Source: Candidatus Methylomirabilota bacterium (GTDB taxonomy: Bacteria > Methylomirabilota > Methylomirabilia > Methylomirabilales > 2-02-FULL-66-22). From it: a stretch of 36,831 nucleotides of DNA. The stretch lies in assembly GCA_016208645.1 (NCBI GenBank), contig JACQXP010000125.1, positions 1 to 36,831 on the forward strand, read 5' to 3'. Shown here piece by piece: positions 16,025 through 24,671 of the stretch. Both the position numbers and the translations under genes were made by a program. Every line of letters starts with the position of its first letter. The first letter of the stretch is position 1. The notes under the pieces were generated by a model. It saw nothing but the letters and a program-made list of their open reading frames with translations. It was not told the DNA's origin and did not search any database.

Positions 16025-16989
16025 CGGTCATGCCCGCCTCCCTGGTCACGGGCGCCGCGGGATTCATCGGCTCGCACCTGTGCGAGCGCCTCCTTCAGGC
16101 GGGTCACCGGGTCGTCGGCCTGGACGCCTTCACGGACTATTATCCCCGGGCGGTCAAGGAGGCGAACCTCGGCACGCTTCGGACCCGCCCCGACTTCCGG
16201 TTCCTGGAGGTGGATCTGGCGCGGGCCGACCTCGCGCCGGTCGTGGCCGAGGCCGACTTCATCTTCCACCAGGCCGGACAGCCCGGCGTCCGCGCGAGCT
16301 GGGGCAGGGAATTCGACGTGTACGTCGAGCACAACATCCGGGCGACGCAGCGCCTGCTCGAAGCGGCCAGGGGATCGGCCCGCCTCCAGCGACTGGTATT
16401 TGCGTCCTCCTCTTCGGTATACGGGGAGACATCCGACCTGCCGCTCCGGGAACACTCTCCGACGCGCCCGTTCTCGCCGTACGGCGTGACCAAGCTGGCG
16501 GCCGAACACCTGTGCTCCCTGTACCACGCCAATTACGGGCTCCCCACGGTGGCCCTGCGCTATTTCACCGTCTACGGGCCAAGGCAGCGGCCGGACATGG
16601 CCTTCCACAAGTTCATACGGGCGGCGCTCCAGGACCGGCCCATCGTCCTGTACGGGGACGGGGAGCAGACCCGCGACTTCACCTACGTGGGTGACGCCGT
16701 GGAGGCGAATTGGCTGGCCCTGGCTCCCCGCGCGGTGGGGCAGGTGTTCAACATCGGCGGCGGCTCCCGCTGCAGCGTCATCCAGGTCCTGGCCAGCCTG
16801 GAGGAGATCCTGGGGCGGCCCATCCGTCGCGACCAGCGCCCGACCCCGCCGGGGGACGTCCGCCACACCTGGGCGGACACCACCCGCGCCCGCGAGGTCC
16901 TGGGGTTCTCGCCCCGCGCTTCCCTCCAGGAGGGTCTGGCCCGCCAGGTGGCATGGCTCCGGATGACCGCCCCCCCGGAGAGCGGATAG
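16021..16989 (+). CDS. NAD-dependent sugar-nucleotide epimerase/dehydratase
   Basis: This 322-residue extended short-chain dehydrogenase most resembles UDP-glucose/UDP-glucuronate 4-epimerases. It has the NAD-binding LVTGAAGFIGSHLCERLL near the N-terminus, FASSSSVYGET (catalytic Ser/Thr region), YGVTKLAAE (YxxxK), LRYFTVYGPRQRPDMAFHKF, GDGEQTRDFTYVGD and NIGGGSRCSV. The ATG overlaps the preceding stop (ATGA) after GGGAGG. It may supply a uronic acid or hexose for the LPS core, but the exact substrate is not determined. It is the last gene of the envelope block. Confidence 0.88.
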   Translation: MTVMPASLVTGAAGFIGSHLCERLLQAGHRVVGLDAFTDYYPRAVKEANLGTLRTRPDFRFLEVDLARADLAPVVAEADFIFHQAGQPGVRASWGREFDVYVEHNIRATQRLLEAARGSARLQRLVFASSSSVYGETSDLPLREHSPTRPFSPYGVTKLAAEHLCSLYHANYGLPTVALRYFTVYGPRQRPDMAFHKFIRAALQDRPIVLYGDGEQTRDFTYVGDAVEANWLALAPRAVGQVFNIGGGSRCSVIQVLASLEEILGRPIRRDQRPTPPGDVRHTWADTTRAREVLGFSPRASLQEGLARQVAWLRMTAPPESG

Positions 16990-17275
16990 CTCTCGCCTCG
17001 ACATCCACCTTTCTCGCACCTCCACCTCGCTGCCAGGGCTATCCAGATTCCCCGACGGTCCATCGGCCCTATCGGGGCAGCTTCCTTCCTGCCTCTTCGC
17101 TTGGACCGAAAGGACCGTGTCCCGAGACAATCTCTGGAAAGACCTTGACGCTCCCCATCGGTTCAATTGAACATGTATGGAGGGGCGAGCTTGTGGGACC
17201 ATCGGGGGGCCGTGATGGATCGAGCGGGCTCCACTGCGGGGGCCGGGACGAACGGGGAGGGGGAGGAGGAGCGTC
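16990..17275. promoter_or_regulatory. Intergenic leader before the liv operon, with a 12-bp palindrome
   Basis: This 286-base gap has no convincing gene. A weak hairpin (CCCCGA at 17050-17055, TCGGGG at 17072-17077) may end the upstream transcript. TTGACG at 17145-17150 is a good -35 candidate, but no good -10 stands 16-18 bases downstream. GTTCAATTGAAC at 17161-17172 is a perfect 12-base palindrome and a plausible operator for the transporter genes. livK is preceded by a strong GGAGGAGGAG. Confidence 0.4.
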
Positions 17276-18350
17276 ATGAAGCGCATGGGGTGGATTTCGA
17301 TGCTCGCCATTGCCCTGGTATGCATGGCGACGTCAGCCAGCGTCGCCGGTGAGGTCATCAAGGTGGGGTTGCCCCTCCCGCTCACGGGCATCCATGCCAA
17401 GTTTGGCGAGGCCATTCGGAATGCCTACCTGCTGGGCCTGGAGGAGATCACCGCGGCCGGCGGCGTGACCAAGGGGGCGTTCAAAGGGAGCAAGATCGAG
17501 CTCCTCATCGAGGACACCACCAGCAAGCCAGAGGTGGCGCGCTCGGCGGTGGAGAAGTTGATCACGCGGGACAAGGTTCCGATGATCGTCGGCGAGTATT
17601 CGAGCTCCAACACCTTCGCCGTGGCGGCCGTGGCCGATAAGTTCCAGATCCCGTATCTCTCCCAGACCGGGGCGGCCGATAACATCACGTCGCAGGGGTG
17701 GAAGTGGATCTTCCGGGTTAACCAGCCCGCCAGCGAGTACGCCGGAGGCCTAGCCCTACGAGGCGGGGGCCATTGACTTCAAACCGATGCTGCTCAAGGT
17801 GAAGGCCAAGAGCCCGGACGTGGTGTTCATGGTCTCCTATCTCATGGACGCCATGCTCCTGATGCGGCAGTCGAAAGAGTTGGACATCAACCCCAAGATC
17901 TTCGCCGGGGGCGCCGCCGGCTTCACCATGCCGGAGTTCATCGAGGGGGCCAGGGGGGCCGCGGAGCTGGTCTATTCCGCCACCCTCTGGGCGCCCGACG
18001 TGAAGTACAAGGGGGCCAGGGAGTTCTACGACAAATACTACAAGAAGTACGGGGTGCATCCCGAGTACCACTCCACCGAGGGATACGCGGCGGCCTACGT
18101 CCTGAAGGATGTTCTGGAGCGGACGAAGTCGCTGAAAAACGAGGACCTGCGGGAGGCCCTGGCCGCGACCGACCTGATGACCCCCTTCGGTCCCGTGAAG
18201 TTCGTGGCGTACAAGAAGTTCACCAACCAGAACCATCTGCCGACGCTCCTGGTCCAGATCCAGAAGGGGAAGCTGGTGACCGTCTGGCCGAAGGAGTTTG
18301 CCGCGGCGGACTACGTGTACCCGGTGCCCAAGTGGGCCGAGCGGAAGTAA
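17276..18350 (+). pseudogene. livK: LivK-type substrate-binding protein, interrupted by an internal deletion/frameshift
   Basis: The gene encodes the periplasmic binding protein of a branched-chain amino acid or related ABC importer. Part one (17276-about 17753) has a signal peptide (LAIALVCMATSASVAG), VIKVGLPLPLTGIHAKFGEA, and IVGEYSSSNTFAVAAVADK. It ends after WIFRVNQPASEYAGGL, then stops at 17774-17776 in a shifted frame. Part two (17757-18350) resumes in the other frame at YEAGAIDFKPMLLKVKAKSP and runs to a normal C-terminus (PVPKWAERK). Homologues have about 45-50 residues between these halves. The length (1075 bases, one over a multiple of three) agrees with a lost block that is not a multiple of three. 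It is either a real pseudogene or an assembly deletion; livHMGF downstream are intact. Confidence 0.85.
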
Positions 18351-18369
18351 TTGAAAATTTCAAACTGAC

Positions 18370-18460
18370 AATGGAAAACCGACAACGGGGCCGGACGTAG
18401 TTCGGCCCACAGGCGCCGGGCACCCGGGGATTGTTCATTGCCCGTTGTCGGTTCTCCATT
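18370..18460. repeat. Inverted ACCGACAAC-type repeat (family D, copy 1)
   Basis: Arms 18370-18389 and 18441-18460 are 20 bases each and differ at one position, with a 51-base loop that itself holds a small hairpin (GGCCGGA / TTCGGCC). It sits between livK and livH, just before the livH start at 18481. The words resemble those of 28253-28319. Confidence 0.8.
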
Positions 18461-18480
18461 TTTCATTGCAAGGCCGCATC

Positions 18481-19359
18481 ATGGACTTGACTATCCTGCT
18501 CCAGACCGTCCTGGCCGGCGTCCTTGTCGGGGGGCTCTACGGCCTCATCGGCATGGGGATGGCGATCAACTTCGGCGTCCTCCGCATCATCAACCTGGCC
18601 CAGGGCGAGCTGTTGATGGTCGGCATGTATGTCTGCTACTGGGTCTTCACGCTCTGGGGCCTCGACCCGCTCCTCTCCCCCGTGGTGACGATTCCGTTCC
18701 TATTTGTGCTGGGAGTCGTCATCCACCGGTTCCTCCTGACCCCGCTCATCCGGGCGCGGGCGCTCCCGGAGAATCAGATCCTGCTGACGGTGGGGGTTGG
18801 GCTGGTGTTGACCAACGCGGCCCTCCTGGCCTTCACCTCTAACTACCGCACCATCACCACAAGCTATTCGGCCTCGCTGATCACGCTGGGCTCCATCGCC
18901 GTCAGCCTCCCGGCCGTGCTGGCCTTCGGCATCGCCATGCTGGTCTCCTCGGCGCTATGGCTCTTCCTGATGAAGACCGACCTGGGCAAGTGCATCCGGG
19001 CCACGGCCCAGGATCCGGATGCCGCCCTGCTGATGGGGGTCAACGTCGAGCGGATCTCCGTCATCACCTTCGGCATCGGCGCCGCCCTGGAGGGGGCCGC
19101 GGGATCCCTCCTGGTCCTCGTCTACTACCTGTTCCCGGCCCTGGGCGGCATCTTCACCCTCAAGGCGTTCATCGTGGTGGTCCTGGGCGGCCTGGGGAGT
19201 ACCCTGGGGGCCCTCCTGGGGGGGATCGTCCTGGGCCTGGCAGAATCGTTGGGGGCGGTCTTCGTCTCCACCGGCTATAAGGATGCCATCGGCTTCATCG
19301 TCTTCGTCCTCATGTTGATCTTCCGGCCCGCCGGCCTGGTGGGCAAGGCGCGGATGTAA
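18481..19359 (+). CDS. livH: LivH-type branched-chain amino acid ABC permease
   Basis: This 292-residue inner-membrane permease of the LivH family has about eight hydrophobic segments. Typical motifs are GGLYGLIGMGMAINFGVLRI followed by INLAQGELLMVGMY near the N-terminus, then RATAQDPDAALLMGVNVERI (the loop facing the ATPase) and GGLGSTLGALLGGIVLG. I take the ATG at 18481 because it begins MDLTILLQTVLAG, as homologues do. An open frame 36 bases upstream belongs to the repeat arm. It pairs with LivM to form the channel. Confidence 0.95.
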   Translation: MDLTILLQTVLAGVLVGGLYGLIGMGMAINFGVLRIINLAQGELLMVGMYVCYWVFTLWGLDPLLSPVVTIPFLFVLGVVIHRFLLTPLIRARALPENQILLTVGVGLVLTNAALLAFTSNYRTITTSYSASLITLGSIAVSLPAVLAFGIAMLVSSALWLFLMKTDLGKCIRATAQDPDAALLMGVNVERISVITFGIGAALEGAAGSLLVLVYYLFPALGGIFTLKAFIVVVLGGLGSTLGALLGGIVLGLAESLGAVFVSTGYKDAIGFIVFVLMLIFRPAGLVGKARM

Positions 19360-19368
19360 GGGGCCTTC

Positions 19369-20349
19369 ATGGCGGCGCGGGGGGGAAAGGGCTGGCGTTG
19401 GGGTGGGGCGGTCCTGGGTGTGGCTGTGCTCCTGGGGTTCCCGATCGTTGTGTCCGACGTGTACCTGCAGCACCTGGCCATCTTCTTTTTGCTCTGGGTG
19501 ACGCTGGGCACGAGCTGGAACCTGCTGGGCGGATACGCGGGCCAGATCTCCTTCGGGCACGCCGCCTTCTTCGGCATGGGGGCCTACACCTCCAGCCTTC
19601 TCTTTGCGAAGCTGGGATTTCCCCCGTGGCCAGGGATGCTGCTGGGGGGCGTGGCGGGGATCCTCCTGGCCCTCCCCATGGGTCACATCTGCTTCCGCCT
19701 GCGGGGACCGTTCTTTGCCCTGTCCATGCTGGCCCTCTCGGAGTTCCTCCGACTCGTAACCCTGAACTGGCGCGATCTCACGGAAGGGGCGGTGGGGATC
19801 CTGCTGCCGCCCTTCTTCATCAGCAAGCTGCCCTATTACTACATCGCCCTGGCCCTGGCGGCCGCGACCATGCTGGCCACGTGGTTCCTGGTGGATTCCA
19901 AGGTAGGGTTCTACCTGCTGGCCATCCGGGAAGACCAGGACGCGGCCGAGGCCCTCGGCATCGACACCACCTGGTACAAACTGGTGGCCCTCATGGTGAG
20001 CGCCTTCTTCTCGGCGATGGCTGGAAGCTACTACGCCAACTACATGGCCTACATCGATCCACCGATCGTGTTTTCCATCGTGGACATCTCCATCGCCATG
20101 ATCCTGGTGGCGGTGCTGGGCGGGATGGGCACGCTGTGGGGCCCCGTCGTGGGAGCCCTGGTCATCGTGACCCTGTCGGAGGCCTTCCGCGCCTACTTCG
20201 CCGCCGCCCACCTGATCGTGTACGGGGTCCTCATCATCGTGGTCATCGTCTTCATGCCCGAGGGCATCGTCGGGAGCTTGGCCGCCCGGGGGCCGCGGTG
20301 GCTCCGGCCTCGGATGGCAACGGACGCGCCCGGGGCCAGCCAGGGGTGA
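19369..20349 (+). CDS. livM: LivM-type branched-chain amino acid ABC permease
   Basis: The 326-residue partner permease has the LivM hallmark NLLGGYAGQISFGHAAFFGM followed by GAYTSSLL at about residues 46-75. Later come AIREDQDAAEALGIDT (coupling loop) and AVLGGMGTLWGPVVGALVIV. There are around nine or ten transmembrane segments, and a basic Arg/Lys-rich N-terminal tail precedes the first. It starts nine bases after livH and ends four bases before livG, so the genes form one unit. Confidence 0.95.
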   Translation: MAARGGKGWRWGGAVLGVAVLLGFPIVVSDVYLQHLAIFFLLWVTLGTSWNLLGGYAGQISFGHAAFFGMGAYTSSLLFAKLGFPPWPGMLLGGVAGILLALPMGHICFRLRGPFFALSMLALSEFLRLVTLNWRDLTEGAVGILLPPFFISKLPYYYIALALAAATMLATWFLVDSKVGFYLLAIREDQDAAEALGIDTTWYKLVALMVSAFFSAMAGSYYANYMAYIDPPIVFSIVDISIAMILVAVLGGMGTLWGPVVGALVIVTLSEAFRAYFAAAHLIVYGVLIIVVIVFMPEGIVGSLAARGPRWLRPRMATDAPGASQG

Positions 20350-20353
20350 TGAT

Positions 20354-21088
20354 ATGGGCTGGATGCTGGATGTCCGGAAGCTCTCCAAGGTCTTCGGCGG
20401 CCTCCCGGCCCTTGTGAACGTGGATTTTGGCATCGCCCCCGGGGAGATCGTCGGCCTCATCGGCCCCAACGGCGCCGGAAAGACCACGCTCTTCAATGTC
20501 ATCACCGGGGTGTTCCGGCCGACCTCCGGGGAGATCCTCTTCGAAGGGAAGAACCTGGTGGGCCTGAAGCCCCATGACATCTGCCGGCTCGGCATCACGC
20601 GCACCTTCCAGGTGGTGAAACCGCTTCCGAAGATGACGGTCCTGGAAAACGTCATGGTGGGGGCCTTCGCCCGGGTCGGGACCAAGGAAGAGGCGCGGGA
20701 GATTGCTCTCCGCGAGCTTGAGTTCACCGGCCTCCTCCCCAAGCGTGACGCCCTGGCCCGCAGCCTGACCCTGGCCGACCGCAAACTGCTCGAGCTGACC
20801 CGTGCCGTGGCCACCCGCCCGAAGCTCATCCTGCTGGACGAAGTGGTGGCGGGCCTGAACCCGACGGAGACCGAGGAGACCATCACCCTCATCCAGCGGC
20901 TTCCCGAACGGGGGATCGCCGCGGTGGCGGGGGTGGAACACGTGATGCGGGTCATCATGACGATCTCCCATCGCATCGTGGTCCTGAATTACGGGCGGAA
21001 GATTGCCCAGGGCTCCCCCGAGGAGGTGGGCCACAACCCGGAGGTGATCGAGGCCTATCTGGGAGAGGCGTATGCTGAGACTGCGTGA
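20354..21088 (+). CDS. livG: LivG-type ABC transporter ATPase
   Basis: This 244-residue cytoplasmic ATPase has Walker A GPNGAGKTT (about residues 38-46), GITRTFQVVKPLPKMTVLEN (Q-loop region) and Walker B LILLDEVVAGLNPTE, with the H-loop His in GVEHVM. The ABC signature is not LSGGQ; the corresponding place reads SLTLADRKLLELTRAVA. This divergent signature occurs in some LivG-like proteins and is not by itself a sign of decay. It overlaps livF by 17 bases. Confidence 0.94.
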   Translation: MGWMLDVRKLSKVFGGLPALVNVDFGIAPGEIVGLIGPNGAGKTTLFNVITGVFRPTSGEILFEGKNLVGLKPHDICRLGITRTFQVVKPLPKMTVLENVMVGAFARVGTKEEAREIALRELEFTGLLPKRDALARSLTLADRKLLELTRAVATRPKLILLDEVVAGLNPTETEETITLIQRLPERGIAAVAGVEHVMRVIMTISHRIVVLNYGRKIAQGSPEEVGHNPEVIEAYLGEAYAETA

Positions 21089-21776
21089 CGTGCGGGTGTT
21101 CTACGGCGACATGCAAGCCCTCCACGACGTCTCCCTCGAGATCGAGCAGGGGGAGATCGTGGCGCTGGTGGGGGCCAACGGGGCCGGCAAGACCACCGCA
21201 CTCAGGACGATCTCCGGGCTGCTCCGGCCGGCGGCAGGACGCATCGAGTTCGACGGGACCCGCCTGGACGCCGTCCCGGCCCACGAGGTGGCGAGGCTGG
21301 GCATCGCCCACGTCCCCGAGGGACGCCGCCTCTTTCCCCTCTTGACCGTGGAGGAGAACCTGGACCTGGGCTCCATGGCCCCGGGCGCCCGGACGCGGCG
21401 AGCCGAGACGAAGGACTGGGTGCTCAAGCTGCTGCCGCGGCTGGCCGAGCGCCGCCACCAGTTGGCGGAGACCTTGAGCGGCGGCGAACAGCAAATGTGC
21501 GCCATCGCCCGCGGGCTGATGGCCCGGCCCAAGCTGTTGCTGCTGGACGAGCCCTCCCTGGGCCTTGCCCCCATCCTGGTCAACGAGGTCTTCGCCACCA
21601 TTGCGACCATCAACCGGGAGGGGGTCACGATCCTGCTGGTCGAACAGAACGTGCGGCGCTCCCTGGCGCTGGCAGGGCGGGCCTACGTTCTCGAGAACGG
21701 GCGGATCGTCCTCTCGGGCCCCACGGCGGATCTGAAGACGAATCCCCACGTAAAGAAGGCCTACCTCGGCCTGTAG
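21072..21776 (+). CDS. livF: LivF-type ABC transporter ATPase
   Basis: The second ATPase of the importer, 234 residues, has Walker A GANGAGKTT, the typical HVPEGRRLFPLLTVEENL, signature LSGGEQQMCAIARGLMARPK, Walker B LLLLDEPSLGLAP and VEQNV (H-loop replaced by Gln-Asn, as is normal in LivF). The ATG lies inside livG. It completes a livKHMGF set whose binding protein is damaged in this sequence. Confidence 0.95.
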   Translation: MLRLRDVRVFYGDMQALHDVSLEIEQGEIVALVGANGAGKTTALRTISGLLRPAAGRIEFDGTRLDAVPAHEVARLGIAHVPEGRRLFPLLTVEENLDLGSMAPGARTRRAETKDWVLKLLPRLAERRHQLAETLSGGEQQMCAIARGLMARPKLLLLDEPSLGLAPILVNEVFATIATINREGVTILLVEQNVRRSLALAGRAYVLENGRIVLSGPTADLKTNPHVKKAYLGL

Positions 21777-21793
21777 CCCCAGGGGGCTCCCTC

Positions 21794-21843
21794 GGATTTT
21801 CGATTTTGGATTTCCGATTTGGGATTTGGAAATCCGCAATCGG
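21794..21843. repeat. GGATTT-word array (family E, copy 1)
   Basis: Five imperfect GGATTTTC / GATTTTGG / GATTTCC / GATTTGG words follow livF, and the right end folds back (GGATTT, then AAATCC two bases later). Similar words occur at 23339-23384, 24672-24704 and 30463-30496. Confidence 0.65.
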
Positions 21844-21924
21844 GTACCCTCTGGGTGTTCCGCAATCGCGCTGGGATGGCGCCCCGTAAAAACGGTAAAT
21901 GGAGGGGCGCGAGAGAGTCTCAGA

Positions 21925-22359
21925 ATGCCTGCTTCACAGAGTGAGCCTCCCAGGACAGGCCGGCGGGCGCGGATCCTCATCGCCGAGGACGACCCGGACA
22001 TGCGTGAGCTGATCAGGGCCCTCGTGGAGGACCTCGGGCTTGAGTGCGTGGCGGTCCCTGACGGGCAGGCTGCCCTGGACGAGGTGGCCGCACGGCCCCC
22101 GGACCTCATCCTCTCCGATCTCAACATGCCGCGGGTGGGCGGGATCGAACTCTGCCGTCGGGTGAAAGCCGACCCTGCCACCCGGTTCATTCCAGTCGTC
22201 CTGGTCACCGGGATCGGGGAGGAGTTCAAGGGGACGGGGGCCGATGTGGGGGCGGACGCGTTCATGGGGAAGCCCTTCGTTCTGACAGACTTCCGGGCCC
22301 GGATTTACGCCCTGCTTGGGCCGCAGGCGCTCCGCAGCCCCGATGCCGGAACGGCGTGA
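21925..22359 (+). CDS. Single-domain response regulator (receiver only)
   Basis: This 144-residue protein consists of one CheY-like receiver domain with no output domain. It shows the acidic pocket in ILIAEDDPDM (about residues 18-27), the phospho-acceptor Asp65 in LILSDLNMPR, the Thr of VLVTG, and the Lys of MGKPF. The ATG at 21925 gives a short polar N-terminus before the domain. The frame is open further upstream, but that part reads through the repeat array. No histidine kinase is nearby, so its partner is unknown. Confidence 0.9.
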   Translation: MPASQSEPPRTGRRARILIAEDDPDMRELIRALVEDLGLECVAVPDGQAALDEVAARPPDLILSDLNMPRVGGIELCRRVKADPATRFIPVVLVTGIGEEFKGTGADVGADAFMGKPFVLTDFRARIYALLGPQALRSPDAGTA

Positions 22360-22457
22360 GCCACCGGCGGGGCGGCGGTTTCGAGGCGCCTTTTCTGAAT
22401 CCTCTCAGTTGCGACCTTTCCGCCACGGCCCATCAGATTCCGGCAATCAACCTCGCA

Positions 22458-22485
22458 GTGACAGAGCCACCAGACGTGCTATACT
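22458..22485 (+). promoter_or_regulatory. Candidate sigma-70-type promoter for the MEMO-family gene
   Basis: GTGACA (22458-22463, five of six to TTGACA) and TATACT (22480-22485, five of six to TATAAT) are separated by 16 bases. They lie about 50 bases before the ATG at 22535. The gap 22360-22534 is otherwise empty. Confidence 0.55.
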
Positions 22486-22534
22486 CGCGCCCGGGAGGAC
22501 CGAGAGAGGCAATGTCCGGCGAAAGGGGGAGGGC

Positions 22535-23338
22535 ATGATCCGGCGATCGGCAGTGGCGGGATCGTTTTATGCCGGGACGCGGGACCGGTTGCGCCTTCAG
22601 GTGGAAGACCTCCTCCCCAGGGAAGTCACGCGGGAGCGGGCCATCGGCGTGGTGGCACCCCATGCCGGCTACGTCTATTCGGGGCGGGTGGCGGCGGCCG
22701 TCTTCTCGCGGGTGGAGTTTCCGGAGACCTTCGTGATCCTGGGCCCCAACCACACCGGTCTGGGGGCGGGCGCGGCCATCATGACCTACGGGCAGTGGGA
22801 GACCCCCCTGGGTACGGTCCGCATAGACGCGGAGCTGGGGAAGACGATCCTGGCCCACTCGTCCGTCCTGGAGGAGGATCACCTTGGCCACCTCCGCGAG
22901 CACTCCATCGAGGTGCAGCTTCCGTTCCTGCAGTATTTCGGGCGACCGTTCACGTTCGTTCCGATCTGCCTCTTCAGCCACGAGTACGCGGCGTGCCAGG
23001 ACGTGGGGCAGGCGGTGGCGAAGGCGGTGCAGGAGGCAGGCAGGCAGGTGCTGCTCGTCGCCAGCACGGACATGAGCCACTACGTCTCCCGCGAAGAGGC
23101 GACGCTGAAGGATCGAAAGGCTCTTGACGCCATCCTGGCCCTGGACCCGGAACGACTCCATCGGGTCGTGCGGCACGAGGGGATCAGCATGTGCGGATTC
23201 CACCCGACCACGGCCATGCTGGTGGCAGCCAGGGCCCTGCGCGCCACGCAGGCGGACCTCGTGATGTACACGGATTCCGGGGAAGTCACCCGGGATCTCC
23301 ACGAGGTCGTGGCGTATGCCGGCCTGGTCATCCGGTAA
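22535..23338 (+). CDS. amrB: AmmeMemoRadiSam system protein B (MEMO family)
   Basis: This 267-residue protein is of the MEMO1/YjbI-like fold, named protein B of the three-part AmmeMemoRadiSam set (AMMECR1, Memo and a radical SAM protein), whose biochemical role is unresolved. Motifs are AGSFYAG, VVAPHAGYVYSGRVAA, FVILGPNHTG, LREHSIEVQLPFLQ, ASTDMSHYVSREEA and CGFHPTTAML. The conserved His/Cys residues form a possible metal site (PHAGY, HS-E, DMSHY, C). The ATG has GGGGGAGGG just upstream. Protein A is encoded about 11 kb away at 33573-34154. The radical SAM member is not in the window. Confidence 0.92.
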   Translation: MIRRSAVAGSFYAGTRDRLRLQVEDLLPREVTRERAIGVVAPHAGYVYSGRVAAAVFSRVEFPETFVILGPNHTGLGAGAAIMTYGQWETPLGTVRIDAELGKTILAHSSVLEEDHLGHLREHSIEVQLPFLQYFGRPFTFVPICLFSHEYAACQDVGQAVAKAVQEAGRQVLLVASTDMSHYVSREEATLKDRKALDAILALDPERLHRVVRHEGISMCGFHPTTAMLVAARALRATQADLVMYTDSGEVTRDLHEVVAYAGLVIR

Positions 23339-23447
23339 TTGTGGATTGATGATTTCGGATTGACGATTTGGGATTTACGATTGTACAGTTACGACCTGAC
23401 GCGAGCCACTGCCGGAATCTCAATCATCAATCATCAATCTGCAATCT
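23339..23447. repeat. Inverted GGATTG / CAATCATCAAT word repeat (family E, copy 2)
   Basis: Left arm about 23339-23384 has GGATTGATGATTT / CGGATTGACGATTT / GGGATTTACGATTG words. Right arm about 23416-23447 is CTCAATCATCAATCATCAAT with CTGCAATCT after it. The right arm matches that at 24711-24750 over about 24 of 25 bases. It fills the amrB-ferredoxin gap up to the ferredoxin ribosome-binding site. Confidence 0.8.
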
Positions 23448-23466
23448 GGAGGAGGAGGAGGGCAGG

Positions 23467-23808
23467 ATGACATACGTCGTGGCGGAGCCGTGCATCGGGA
23501 CCAAGGACCACGCTTGCGTAGACGTCTGCCCGGTCGAATGCTTCTACGAGGGGGAGGAGATGCTGTACATCCACCCCGAGGAGTGCATTGACTGCGGGGC
23601 GTGCGTGCCGGAGTGCCCGGTGGCGGCCATCTTCGAAGAGAGCGACGTCCCCGAGCAGTGGAAAGAGTACATCGCCAAGAACGCGGAGGTGTTCAAGGGT
23701 GACGCCGCGCTTCCGAAGGCCCCCACCCGGGAAAAATGGGAGGAGGCGAGGAAGGATCCGGCCAGCGACGCGGCGAAGTACTACGAGAAGTACCCGCCCA
23801 AGCATTAG
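23467..23808 (+). CDS. fdxA: 7Fe-type ferredoxin (FdxA-like)
   Basis: This 113-residue electron carrier has cysteines at 9, 17, 21, 25, 40, 43, 46 and 50. Offset by one, this is the pattern of Azotobacter ferredoxin I: a [3Fe-4S] cluster by Cys9, Cys17 and Cys50, a [4Fe-4S] cluster by Cys21, Cys40, Cys43 and Cys46, and a free Cys25. The motif CIDCGACVPECPVAAIF is characteristic. An acidic/basic tail (to PPKH) follows the cluster domain, as in FdxA proteins. The ribosome-binding site GGAGGAGGAGG is very strong, suggesting high expression. Its redox partner is not apparent from the neighbours. Confidence 0.93.
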   Translation: MTYVVAEPCIGTKDHACVDVCPVECFYEGEEMLYIHPEECIDCGACVPECPVAAIFEESDVPEQWKEYIAKNAEVFKGDAALPKAPTREKWEEARKDPASDAAKYYEKYPPKH

Positions 23809-23827
23809 GCGGCCGTTCCGGCACCCT

Positions 23828-23861
23828 GCAGAGGCGCAGAGGAGCCGAGGAGCAGAGGGGA
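23828..23861. repeat. GCAGAGG-word array
   Basis: About four imperfect copies of GCAGAGGC / GCAGAGGA / GCCGAGGA / GCAGAGGG lie just after the ferredoxin stop codon. It is single-armed, and belongs with the other short word-built arrays in this window. Confidence 0.6.
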
Positions 23862-24089
23862 AGATCGGGTGTGTTCTTTTAAATCCAGGACGTTATCGAG
23901 TCTTCCTTGCCTCGTATCTGAGGGATTTGGGCCAGCCTTGATGATTCCCTTCATGTTCCGGCCAGGTGTTCAGGGGCCGGCTTCACTTTGTGCCTAATGG
24001 CCGCGCCAACTTGAGAACGAAACCGCCCGCGCGGGAGACACCTTTGCGCGATCAGGCCAGCCGCTGCTCAGGCTATGGCACCGGCGTGA

Positions 24090-24120
24090 AAAAGCCGCGT
24101 CCGCGCCTTTCGCGCGGGCG
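24090..24120 (-). terminator. Candidate intrinsic terminator of the stress-protein gene
   Basis: On the minus strand GCCCGCGC and GCGCGGAC (24099-24119) pair across a 5-base GAAAG loop, followed within a few bases by a T5 run (24089-24093). It lies about 45-75 bases past the stop of the minus-strand gene. Confidence 0.5.
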
Positions 24121-24164
24121 CAACGCTCCGTCATGTCGAGGGGTCAACCGGGTTCCTTCGGGCG

Positions 24165-24647
24165 TCAGGCAATCTGCGCCTCGGCCCAAGGTACCTGGCG
24201 GGCGACCAAAGAACGAATCAGCAGAACCGGTATCACCGTGCCCCTGACCACCTTTTCCGCAATACTCCCCATGACGAATCGATCAATGCCGCTTCGGCCG
24301 TGGGTCGCCATGGCGATCAGATCAAAACTTTTCTGCTCCGCAAAAGCGATGATCTGGCTGGCCACGTCACCTTCCAGGGCAACACAGTGGGCGGTGACGC
24401 CCTGGCCCTTCAAATCCCTCTGGATCTGTTGCAGGTAAATCAACGCCTCGGACTTGAGGGCGGCTTCGCGCTCGGCCGCGGCCTCGGGCATGGCCTCGAG
24501 CTTCGCTCCGGCACCTCCAACGGTGAACTGGACCACGGTCACCAGGGTCAGCTCGGCGCCGCTGTCCTTGGCCAGGGCTGTGGCATGGGGGAGTACCTTC
24601 TTTGCCAGCTCCGATCCGTCCAGGGGAACGAGAATCTTCTTGTACAT
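24165..24647 (-). CDS. Universal stress protein (UspA family)
   Basis: This 160-residue protein has a single Usp domain. It begins MYKKILVPLDGSELAKKVLP and ends with the ATP-binding signature THGRSGIDRFVMGSIAEKVV followed by PVLLI, fitting the G-2X-G-9X-G(S/T) pattern. That points to the nucleotide-binding type of Usp. I chose the ATG at 24647 because GGGAGGTGGC precedes it; the open frame upstream is repeat sequence. It is the last gene of the minus-strand block. Confidence 0.93.
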   Translation of the reverse strand: MYKKILVPLDGSELAKKVLPHATALAKDSGAELTLVTVVQFTVGGAGAKLEAMPEAAAEREAALKSEALIYLQQIQRDLKGQGVTAHCVALEGDVASQIIAFAEQKSFDLIAMATHGRSGIDRFVMGSIAEKVVRGTVIPVLLIRSLVARQVPWAEAQIA

Positions 24648-24671
24648 GACGCCACCTCCCTTTGAAAAGCC

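Larger units (their letters stand above)
23809..24164. other. Convergent intergenic region with no gene recognised
   Basis: This 356-base gap lies between the ferredoxin gene and the convergent stress-protein gene. It starts with a GCAGAGG-word array (23828-23861) and contains a hairpin consistent with a minus-strand terminator (24090-24120). I found no convincing reading frame, RNA gene or promoter in the rest. Confidence 0.6.

Noticed and set aside
20740..20800. LivG decay suggested by the missing LSGGQ
   Set aside because: Walker A, Walker B and H-loop are intact, and a divergent signature occurs in some LivG-like proteins.
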